Shown piece after piece: positions 56,416 to 64,000 of a stretch of DNA of 64,000 nucleotides. Below the pieces are notes generated by a model that was not told the DNA's origin, did not search any database, and saw nothing but the letters and a program-made list of their open reading frames with translations. Numbering within the stretch: position 1 is the first letter of the stretch; the number at the start of each line of letters is the position of its first letter. Origin of the DNA: Methylotenera sp. (lineage in GTDB: Bacteria; Pseudomonadota; Gammaproteobacteria; Burkholderiales; Methylophilaceae); the NCBI GenBank assembly GCA_030652995.1, contig JAUSAG010000017.1, forward strand, positions 1-64,000, given 5' to 3'. Position numbers and translations under genes: made by a program.

Positions 56416-57690
56416 ATGTCACAAGCGCCATCAAACACTGCTCCATTTAACTACGCAAATACCCTAAACCAAGCTGATCCAGCCTTATGGGGCATGATAG
56501 AGCAAGAAGTTGTGCGTCAGCATGAGCATATTGAATTGATTGCTTCTGAAAACTACACCAGCCCTGCGGTGATGCAGGCACAGGGTTCTCAGTTGACTAA
56601 TAAATACGCTGAAGGCTACCCAGGCAAACGTTTTTATGGCGGTTGCGAGTTTGTCGATCAAGTGGAGCACTTGGCGATTGACCGCTTAAAAGCGCTTTAT
56701 GGCGCAGAGTATGCTAACGTGCAGCCGCATTCAGGTTCACAGGCAAATCAAGCGGTTTATTTTTCTATTCTAAAGCCTGGTGACACCGTAATGGGTATGA
56801 ACTTAGGTCACGGTGGGCATTTAACGCATGGTTCCCCAGCCAACCTTTCAGGAAAATTATTTAATATCGTGCCTTACGGTTTGAATGACAAGGAAGAGAT
56901 TGATTACGATGAAATGGAGCGCATTGCCGTTGAATGTAAGCCTAAGTTGTTAATTGGTGGGGCATCTGCATACGCGTTACGTTTTGATTGGGCGCGCATG
57001 GCGGAAATTGCGAAAAAAGTAGGCGCATATTTTATGGTGGACATGGCGCATTATTCAGGTTTGATTGCGGCCGGCGTTTACCCAAACCCAGTGCCGCATG
57101 CAGACTTTGTAACATCAACCACGCATAAAACTTTACGCGGCCCACGTGGCGGCATTATTCTGGCCAAAGCTGAGTTCGAGAAATCAATCAATTCAAATGT
57201 GTTTCCAAGTCTGCAAGGTGGCCCATTGATGCATGTAATAGCTGCAAAAGCGACTGCGTTTTTAGAGGCGTCACAACCATCGTTTAAAACCTATCAGGAA
57301 CAAGTGATTAAAAATGCACAGGCAATGGCTGAAACATTGACTGCTCGTGGTTTACGTATTATTTCTGGCCGTACTGAATCACACATGTTTTTGGTGGATT
57401 TACGTCCTAAAGGGTTAACTGGTAAAGCGGCAGATGCGGCGCTTGGTTTGGCGCATATCACGGTCAATAAAAACTCAATCCCGAATGATCCTGAGAGCCC
57501 GTTTGTGACTTCAGGTATTCGTATCGGTGCGCCGGCCATCACGACACGCGGCTTTAAAGAAGAGGAAGCAAAGTTGGTTGCGAATCTGATTGCCGATGTG
57601 CTGGATAATCCAGCCGATGAGGCGGTGATTGCAGCAACTAAGGCTAAAGTACATGCGTTGACGGCGCACTTCCCGGTTTATCAAGGCTAA
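56416..57690 (+). CDS. glyA: Serine hydroxymethyltransferase
   Basis: The 424-residue PLP enzyme converts serine and tetrahydrofolate to glycine and methylene-tetrahydrofolate, the main one-carbon supply. The PLP lysine is Lys238 in Thr-Thr-Thr-His-Lys-Thr. The N-terminal His-Ile-Glu-Leu-Ile-Ala-Ser-Glu-Asn and the Lys-Arg-Phe-Tyr-Gly-Gly-Cys block are intact. It is followed after 2 bases by nrdR. Confidence 0.97.
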   Translation: MSQAPSNTAPFNYANTLNQADPALWGMIEQEVVRQHEHIELIASENYTSPAVMQAQGSQLTNKYAEGYPGKRFYGGCEFVDQVEHLAIDRLKALYGAEYANVQPHSGSQANQAVYFSILKPGDTVMGMNLGHGGHLTHGSPANLSGKLFNIVPYGLNDKEEIDYDEMERIAVECKPKLLIGGASAYALRFDWARMAEIAKKVGAYFMVDMAHYSGLIAAGVYPNPVPHADFVTSTTHKTLRGPRGGIILAKAEFEKSINSNVFPSLQGGPLMHVIAAKATAFLEASQPSFKTYQEQVIKNAQAMAETLTARGLRIISGRTESHMFLVDLRPKGLTGKAADAALGLAHITVNKNSIPNDPESPFVTSGIRIGAPAITTRGFKEEEAKLVANLIADVLDNPADEAVIAATKAKVHALTAHFPVYQG

Positions 57691-57692
57691 CC

Positions 57693-58184
57693 ATGAAATG
57701 CCCTTTTTGCGGTGTTGATGACACTCAGGTGATTGACTCAAGAGTCAATGATGAAGGGGACTCTATTCGTCGGCGCCGTAAGTGTGGGGCATGTGATAAG
57801 CGCTTTACCACTTATGAAACGGCTGAACTGCATTTGCCGCAGGTGGTAAAGCAAAATGGTACGCGTGAGGAGTTTAAACGTGAAAAATTGCGACTTTCAT
57901 TCACGCGGGCTTTGCATAAACGTCCGGTGCCTACAGAGTATGTAGATAATGCGTTAAATCATATTACACAAAAAATATTGAGTTTAGGTGAGCGCGAAGT
58001 TCCTGCGCGCGATTTAGGCGAGATGGTGATGCATGAGCTTAAAATGATGGATAAAGTCGCTTATATTCGCTTTGCCTCGGTGTACCGAAGCTTCTCTGAT
58101 GTTGATGACTTTAGCGATGTGATTCGTGATTTGGATTTGCCTGCGCAAGCTAAACGCCGCAGTACTGACGATGATAAAGGGTAG
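57693..58184 (+). CDS. nrdR: Transcriptional repressor NrdR
   Basis: The 163-residue repressor controls ribonucleotide reductase genes. It has a zinc ribbon (Cys3, Cys6, Cys31, Cys34) and an ATP-cone domain (about 48-138), which senses ATP/dATP. It overlaps no gene but lies 2 bases after glyA, the usual glyA-nrdR-ribD order. Confidence 0.96.
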   Translation: MKCPFCGVDDTQVIDSRVNDEGDSIRRRRKCGACDKRFTTYETAELHLPQVVKQNGTREEFKREKLRLSFTRALHKRPVPTEYVDNALNHITQKILSLGEREVPARDLGEMVMHELKMMDKVAYIRFASVYRSFSDVDDFSDVIRDLDLPAQAKRRSTDDDKG

Positions 58185-58190
58185 CTAATA

Positions 58191-58568
58191 ATGAAGCTAA
58201 TCAACTGGGCATCGATTGTGTTTGCTGTTTTTACTTTGATTCTGACCATTGCATTTTTTAGTTGGTGGATGATGAAAGACCGCATTGTTTTTGGCAATGA
58301 GCAGTTTGACCAAGTCAAATGGATGCAAGCTGTTTCTACCATCAATCATGCGTGTAAGCGTGGTGATATGGCGTATGATCTGCAGCAGAATATTTTAGCA
58401 AAAGGTACGCCAAGAGAGGCGGTGCATGTGCTTTTAGGTCGTCCAAGTTATGAGGACGATGCCAGCGTAGAGTATGATTTAGGCCAATGTATGCATGTTT
58501 ATCATGGCTTGCTTATATTCTTTGATAAAAATAGCCGTTTAATTTCAAGTCGTATTTCTTCGCATTAA
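58191..58568 (+). CDS. Small membrane-anchored hypothetical protein
   Basis: The 125-residue protein has one N-terminal membrane helix (about 7-27), then a soluble domain. The stretch Lys-Gly-Thr-Pro-Arg-Glu-Ala-Val-His-Val-Leu-Leu-Gly-Arg-Pro (about 71-85) is reminiscent of SmpA/OmlA (BamE-like) domains, which use Gly-X-Thr-X3-Val-X2-Leu-Leu-Gly-X-Pro. It lies 6 bases after nrdR. Function unknown. Confidence 0.65.
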   Translation: MKLINWASIVFAVFTLILTIAFFSWWMMKDRIVFGNEQFDQVKWMQAVSTINHACKRGDMAYDLQQNILAKGTPREAVHVLLGRPSYEDDASVEYDLGQCMHVYHGLLIFFDKNSRLISSRISSH

Positions 58569-58586
58569 ATTGCTCATCATTTACCG

Positions 58587-59711
58587 GTGATTACCGTGTA
58601 CACAAACATTCAACACACCTACATGACACTTGCCCTACGCTTGGCAGGGCAGGGCTTGTATTCCACTAGTCCAAATCCACGTGTAGGTTGTGTTATCGTT
58701 AAAAATAATCAAATTGTGGGGCAAGGTGCGCACCTGAAAGCTGGTGAACCGCATGCCGAGGTGTTTGCATTGCTGCAAGCTGGCGCTCAGGCAAAAGACG
58801 CGGATATTTATGTAACCTTAGAGCCGTGCAGCCACTTTGGTAAAACACCGCCTTGTGTACAGGCTGTGATTGCAGCTAAGCCTCAGCGCGTGATTATTGC
58901 CATGCAAGATCCGAATCCGCTGGTGGCAGGACGTAGTATTGCGGCACTACGTGCCCAGGGTATTGAGGTCATCGTGGGGGTGATGGAGCAGGAAGCGCTG
59001 ATACTAAATCCTGGTTTTGTTTCACGCATGGCGCGTGGTTTGCCGTATGTGCGAAGCAAAATTGCGGCCAGTCTGGATGGGCGTACCGCACTCCAAAACG
59101 GTCAAAGCCAATGGATTACAGGTGAGCCCGCACGGTTGGATGTACAGCATTGGCGCGCACAGTCTTGCGCTATTGTGACAGGCATAGGCACGGTGTTAGC
59201 GGATGACCCGAGTATGACCGTGCGCTTACCTGACGCCCCTCGCCAACCACTACGTGTGATAGTGGATAGCAGCTTGCAAACGCCAGTCGACTGTAAAATG
59301 CTAGATGCAGCGATGCTTAAACATAGCCCGGTGTTAATCGCTTATGCACAAGATGATCATCATCAAGCTCAAACCCTATTTGCCGCCGGCGCTGCGCTAA
59401 TTCAGTTAGCTGATGCCAATCATCGTGTTGATTTGAGTGCTTTATTTAAACACTTGGCACAATGTGGTATTAACGAAATATTAGTTGAGGCTGGCCAAGG
59501 TTTGAATGGTGCGCTATTGCATGCCAATTTTATTGATGAATTTATCTTCTACTATGCACCAAAGCTGATGGGTGCGGATGCGCAAGCGATGTTTGCAATC
59601 CCGGAAATCACTGCAATGCAACAGGTAACAGAGTTGCAGATTTTAGATGTTCGTCAAATAGGCCGTGATATTCGCTTACGTGCGAAGCCAGTAAAACCAA
59701 GGACTAACTAA
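58587..59711 (+). CDS. ribD: Bifunctional pyrimidine deaminase/reductase RibD
   Basis: The 374-residue enzyme performs the deamination and reduction steps of riboflavin synthesis. The deaminase domain has zinc-binding Pro-His-Ala-Glu and Pro-Cys-X8-Cys (about 52-84), followed by a RibD_C reductase domain (about 155-365). The start is uncertain: GTG 58587, GTG 58596 and ATG 58623 all fit and none has a clear ribosome site. No other rib genes are in the window. Confidence 0.93.
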   Translation: MITVYTNIQHTYMTLALRLAGQGLYSTSPNPRVGCVIVKNNQIVGQGAHLKAGEPHAEVFALLQAGAQAKDADIYVTLEPCSHFGKTPPCVQAVIAAKPQRVIIAMQDPNPLVAGRSIAALRAQGIEVIVGVMEQEALILNPGFVSRMARGLPYVRSKIAASLDGRTALQNGQSQWITGEPARLDVQHWRAQSCAIVTGIGTVLADDPSMTVRLPDAPRQPLRVIVDSSLQTPVDCKMLDAAMLKHSPVLIAYAQDDHHQAQTLFAAGAALIQLADANHRVDLSALFKHLAQCGINEILVEAGQGLNGALLHANFIDEFIFYYAPKLMGADAQAMFAIPEITAMQQVTELQILDVRQIGRDIRLRAKPVKPRTN

Positions 59712-59817
59712 CCTTAGAGAAAACAATGACGCACAAAATTTACGAAACAAAGCATTTTATTGTTCTATACGTTAAATCATTCATACGATTTCATTCGTTC
59801 TAAATAAATGCTTTTAA

Positions 59818-59898
59818 ATGAATGCGTTGAATCTATTCATATATTTAGCCATACTTGCCAGCTTGCTGGTTTTAGTATGGGTTATCAGCTTTTTCTGA
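59818..59898 (+). CDS. Possible 26-residue single-membrane-helix microprotein
   Basis: A short ORF in the gap between ribD and tatD encodes Met-Asn-Ala-Leu-Asn-Leu-Phe followed by an almost wholly hydrophobic stretch that ends Ile-Ser-Phe-Phe. The helix resembles bacterial membrane microproteins. No Shine-Dalgarno sequence is visible, so it may be chance. Confidence 0.2.
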   Translation: MNALNLFIYLAILASLLVLVWVISFF

Positions 59899-59948
59899 TT
59901 GGTATTTTTCGTGGACAAGCTTTTTTTGAATGTAATTAGCGATTAAAA

Positions 59949-60761
59949 ATGCTCATTGATACTCATTGTCATCTTGATGCGGCTGAGTTTGATGCAGATC
60001 GTGACTATGTTGCTAGGCAAGCGCTTCAGCATGGCGTGTCGCGCATTGTTGTGCCCGCTGTGGCGCGTAATAACTTTGATGCCGTCATTGCATTATGTAG
60101 TCAACATAAACATTGCGCCTATGCGCTTGGTGTTCATCCTATGTTTGTGGATAGCGCATCCATAGATGATATTGAAACACTTAAAGTTTATGTGCAAAAC
60201 AATCATCCGGTAGCGATTGGTGAAGTCGGTTTGGATTATTTTGTGACTAATCCTAAAACGCACCCTGAAAATGCTACACGCCAGACTTACTTTTTTACTG
60301 AGCAGCTAAAAATTGCGCGGCAATTCGAGTTGCCGGTGATTTTGCATGTACGGCATGCGGTAGATGATATATTAAAATATTTGCGTCGTCATGAGGTGGT
60401 GGGCGGTATTGCGCATGCGTTTAATGGTAGTTTTCAGCAGGCCGAGCAGTTTATTGCGTTAGGATTTAAACTTGGGTTTGGCGGCGCGATGACGTATACG
60501 CGCGCATTAAAAATTAGGGAACTTGCAACTAAGTTACCATTAGAGACTTTAGTTTTAGAAACAGATGCGCCAGACATGCCACCTGAATGGGTGGGTGTAA
60601 AAGGTAGAAATAGCCCCTTGGAACTACTAAGAATTGCACAGGTTTTGGCGGATTTAAGGCAGGTAAATGTGTCGCAAGTGCTTGATATTACTAGCACCAA
60701 TGCATTAAAAGTTTTACCAAAATTAGCCGACTTATGCACACCAGTTAATGCGTTACGTTAA
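59949..60761 (+). CDS. TatD family hydrolase
   Basis: The 270-residue metal-dependent hydrolase has the TatD signatures: Asp-Thr-His-Cys-His-Leu-Asp (4-10), Gly-Glu-Val-Gly-Leu-Asp-Tyr (about 92-98), His-Val-Arg-His-Ala (about 135), and Glu-Thr-Asp-Ala-Pro-Asp (about 205-210). Members act as DNases or D-aminoacyl-tRNA-type hydrolases. It is not part of a tat operon here. Confidence 0.9.
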   Translation: MLIDTHCHLDAAEFDADRDYVARQALQHGVSRIVVPAVARNNFDAVIALCSQHKHCAYALGVHPMFVDSASIDDIETLKVYVQNNHPVAIGEVGLDYFVTNPKTHPENATRQTYFFTEQLKIARQFELPVILHVRHAVDDILKYLRRHEVVGGIAHAFNGSFQQAEQFIALGFKLGFGGAMTYTRALKIRELATKLPLETLVLETDAPDMPPEWVGVKGRNSPLELLRIAQVLADLRQVNVSQVLDITSTNALKVLPKLADLCTPVNALR

Positions 60762-60894
60762 GTCACTTAAAAAAACCTTAATAATCAAGGGGTGTTTTGT
60801 AACTAATTGATTATAATAGATTTAATAATAGATTAAAAATTAAGCGATTTAAAAAAACCCTTATAAATTGGTAGGTTACATTTTAGAGTCACAG

Positions 60895-60915
60895 TTATTC
60901 ACAAAGTTATCCACA
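60895..60915 (+). promoter_or_regulatory. Two DnaA-box-like 9-mers beside an AT-rich stretch
   Basis: TTATTCACA (60895-60903) and TTATCCACA (60907-60915, the strong consensus) are 12 bases apart, followed by about 100 bases of AT-rich DNA. There is no dnaA, dnaN or gidA in the window, so it is unlikely to be oriC. It could titrate DnaA or regulate mtnA. Confidence 0.4.
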
Positions 60916-61025
60916 GATAATGTGGAGAGTATTTTTAACATTCAGGAACTTTTTAAAAGTCAACTTTTTTAATTTTTAATTTTGTTAAAAATATATGGTT
61001 TTTTTATTGGGTTAACTTAATTTTC

Positions 61026-62138
61026 ATGCTAGTAAATCATCAGCAATATCGCACTATTTGGCCTAGCCCTGTTTTTGGGCAAGGTTTCAGCGCCGAGCTT
61101 AGAACGGTTGAGGTTATCGATCAAACAAAATTGCCACATGTGTTTGAGATTGCAAAAATTGGCAACCTGCAACAAATGATTGCCGCGATTAAAACCATGC
61201 AAGTGCGCGGAGCACCGCTCATAGGTGCTGCCGCAGCTTATGGTGTTGCTTTGGCTACGCAGCAGGATAGTGGCGATGAGTATTTGCAATTGGCAGGAAA
61301 GCTACTGGTTAAAAGCCGCCCTACTGCTGTGAATTTGAGGTGGTCAGTGCAACGCATGCTTAGTATGTTATTACCGCTACCCGTTGCGGATAGGGTGCGG
61401 GCGGCGTGGGCGGAGGCGGCGTTAATTTGCGATGAGGATATATTGTTAAATCAGGCGATTGGCGCACATGGCTTAGATTTAATTCGCGCGCTGTATCTTA
61501 AAAAATCTAGCACTATTCACATTCTTACTCATTGCAATGCGGGTTGGCTAGCTACGGTGGATTTTGGTACGGCGCTTGCTCCGATCTATGCAGCCCATGA
61601 TGCGGGGATAGATGTGCATGTATGGGTAGGTGAAACCCGCCCCCGCAATCAAGGTGCAAGCCTTACTGCATGGGAGTTGGGTCAGCACGGCGTGCCACAT
61701 ACGGTTATTAGCGATAATGCTGGCGGGCATTTAATGCAGCAAGGCCAAGTTGATATGGTCATTGTGGGTGCCGACCGCGTGACGTCGACAGGGGATGTGT
61801 GCAATAAAATTGGCACTTATTTAAAAGCATTGGCGGCTTTTGATAGTTCGCAGTCAGGATATCAGGTTCCGTTTTATGCCGCAGTGCCATCGCCCACGAT
61901 AGATTGGGCTATTGAAGATGGAATGCAGCACATTGAGATTGAAGAGCGCGATGGTGATGAGTTGGCGTGGATTAGTGGCCGGCTTGCTGACGGCACAATG
62001 GCAACAGTCAATATTTTGCCGCATGGCACAAAGGTGGCCAACCCAGCCTTTGATGTAACCCCTGCAAGGCTGGTCACTGGCATAATTACTGAGCAGGGCG
62101 TTTTTGCGCCTAATCAATTAAAAACCATGAAGAGATAA
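61026..62138 (+). CDS. mtnA: S-methyl-5-thioribose-1-phosphate isomerase
   Basis: The 370-residue enzyme isomerises methylthioribose-1-phosphate to methylthioribulose-1-phosphate in 5'-methylthioadenosine recycling. Signatures are Arg-Gly-Ala-Pro-Leu-Ile-Gly-Ala-Ala-Ala-Ala-Tyr-Gly (about 60-72), Thr-His-Cys-Asn-Ala-Gly (catalytic Cys about 164) and Val-Gly-Ala-Asp-Arg-Val (catalytic Asp about 246). The next gene, a class II aldolase, begins 4 bases after its stop. Confidence 0.93.
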   Translation: MLVNHQQYRTIWPSPVFGQGFSAELRTVEVIDQTKLPHVFEIAKIGNLQQMIAAIKTMQVRGAPLIGAAAAYGVALATQQDSGDEYLQLAGKLLVKSRPTAVNLRWSVQRMLSMLLPLPVADRVRAAWAEAALICDEDILLNQAIGAHGLDLIRALYLKKSSTIHILTHCNAGWLATVDFGTALAPIYAAHDAGIDVHVWVGETRPRNQGASLTAWELGQHGVPHTVISDNAGGHLMQQGQVDMVIVGADRVTSTGDVCNKIGTYLKALAAFDSSQSGYQVPFYAAVPSPTIDWAIEDGMQHIEIEERDGDELAWISGRLADGTMATVNILPHGTKVANPAFDVTPARLVTGIITEQGVFAPNQLKTMKR

Positions 62139-62142
62139 ACCA

Positions 62143-62829
62143 ATGCCGCAATCATTAAAAAACGCGCGCGAGCAACTTTTAAACATTGTCCGGCAACTCA
62201 ATTGCTTAGGGTTAAGCCGCGGCACTTCGGGCAATGTCAGTGTGCGAGTGAGCAATGAGCTAGGGCAGTCGGGCTTCTTGATTACACCTTCTGGCGTAGC
62301 GATGGAAAACATGACGCCCGTTGATATGGTGTGGATGGATTTTGCAGGCAATGCAGAAGGTGGCAAGCAGCCATCGAGTGAATGGCGGTTTCATCTAGAC
62401 ATTCTGCAGCAGAAGCTAGAAGTCAATGGCGTTATCCACACGCATAGTATGTTTGCAACAACGCTGAGTACATTGCGGCTTGATATTCCGGCATTTCATT
62501 ACATGATCGCTTTGGCAGGCGGAGATAGCATCCGTTGTGCGCCTTATGCGTTATTTGGCAGTCAGCAACTGTCTGATCATGCGTTATTGGCGCTACAAGA
62601 CCGCAAGGCTTGCTTGTTAGCCAACCATGGCATGATAGCAATCGGCGAAACTTTGGAAAAAGCGCTCAACATCACACAAGAGGTTGAAACCTTATGCGAG
62701 CAATATCTACATGCATTACAAGTTGGGAAGCCGTTTATCTTAAGTCAGCAGGAAATGCTGGAGGTGCAAGAAAAATTTAAGGGATATGGCGCGTGGAAAA
62801 GTAGCACTATGGTGAAAAGTAATTCTTAA
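62143..62829 (+). CDS. Class II aldolase/adducin family protein (likely methylthioribulose-1-phosphate aldolase)
   Basis: The 228-residue protein has the class II aldolase fold. It shows Gly-Thr-Ser-Gly-Asn-Val-Ser (about 28-34), Thr-Pro-Ser-Gly-Val, a catalytic Ser-Ser-Glu, zinc ligands His-Thr-His (about 93-95) and a third His in Asn-His-Gly (about 155). It resembles fuculose-phosphate aldolase. Next to mtnA it could be the aldolase of the methylthio-DHAP shunt (products DHAP and methylthioacetaldehyde). MtnB dehydratase belongs to the same superfamily, but mtnC and mtnD are absent here. The substrate is inferred. Confidence 0.7.
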   Translation: MPQSLKNAREQLLNIVRQLNCLGLSRGTSGNVSVRVSNELGQSGFLITPSGVAMENMTPVDMVWMDFAGNAEGGKQPSSEWRFHLDILQQKLEVNGVIHTHSMFATTLSTLRLDIPAFHYMIALAGGDSIRCAPYALFGSQQLSDHALLALQDRKACLLANHGMIAIGETLEKALNITQEVETLCEQYLHALQVGKPFILSQQEMLEVQEKFKGYGAWKSSTMVKSNS

Positions 62830-62870
62830 TTATCATGCGAGAAAATAAACCCGCTTTCATGAGTTTTCGT

Positions 62871-62899
62871 TTGTAGGCGCATGGGCTTTAAAGTAAAAT
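62871..62899 (+). promoter_or_regulatory. Predicted promoter of pyrG
   Basis: TTGTAG (62871-62876) and TAAAAT (62894-62899), 17 bases apart. Transcription should start near 62906, about 32 bases before the ATG. Confidence 0.45.
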
Positions 62900-62901
62900 A
62901 G

Positions 62902-64000
<1,099 letters not shown>

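Noticed and set aside
60895-61020. Chromosomal replication origin
   Set aside because: Only two DnaA boxes lie here and no dnaA, dnaN, gidA or parAB is near. A regulatory or titration site is the more modest reading.

Overview
The window looks like chromosomal DNA of a free-living betaproteobacterium. Gene order and protein style fit the Methylophilaceae (Methylotenera-like) best, which is an inference from gene content and not a database match. Supporting signs are the tpiA-secG-tRNA-Leu(GAG)-nuoA-N-DUF2818-NUDIX arrangement, an rpfE-like gene beside recJ, the thrS-infC-rpmI-rplT-pheS-pheT-ihfA-merR operon, and moderately AT-rich coding DNA. Most of the window is housekeeping and densely packed on the + strand.

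Layout. 1-7951: tail of an unknown gene, a secretin-domain protein, a flavin reductase, a nucleotidyltransferase-like gene overlapping a small partner, a MacAB-type efflux set (adaptor, ATPase, two permeases) and a CorA transporter. 8003-14424: msrA on the minus strand, a Y-family polymerase, a glycine-zipper envelope protein, rpfE-like, recJ and nnrD. 14541-33672: tpiA, secG, tRNA-Leu, the complete 14-gene complex I operon nuoA-N, DUF2818, a NUDIX hydrolase, an SDR protein and a lytic transglycosylase. 33786-37138: an accessory region that begins in a tRNA-Val gene. Its 3' end is repeated at 35025-35069, bracketing a HigBA-like toxin-antitoxin pair; outside the repeat lie a probable integrase relic and a hipBA module with a regular four-operator array. 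37374-42381: two divergent TonB-dependent receptors separated by a MITE-like palindrome. 42633-50673: the thrS to merR translation operon with an unusual AUA start on infC, then tRNA-Pro(GGG). 51059-64000: a YcgR-like PilZ protein, an EAL-HDOD protein, pgm, a retropepsin-like protease, iscX, glyA, nrdR, ribD, tatD, mtnA with a class II aldolase, and the start of pyrG.

How the genes work together. The nuo block encodes the whole proton-pumping NADH:quinone oxidoreductase. The thrS-ihfA block joins aminoacylation, initiation and 50S assembly. glyA, nrdR, ribD, mtnA-aldolase and pyrG supply one-carbon, deoxynucleotide, flavin, methylthio-salvage and CTP metabolism.

Most interesting signals. (1) An orphan minus-strand transcription unit at 56102-56193 between iscX and glyA has a near-consensus sigma-54 promoter about 65 nt from a strong Rho-independent terminator, with no ORF. 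This is a candidate nitrogen- or stress-responsive small RNA carrying anti-Shine-Dalgarno stretches. (2) Four 20-bp dyads lie at an exact 27-bp period in front of hipB. (3) The duplicated tRNA-Val 3' end differs by compensatory T-stem changes, so one copy probably came from another host. (4) The infC start is AUA. (5) A mtnA-aldolase pair suggests the methylthio-DHAP shunt.
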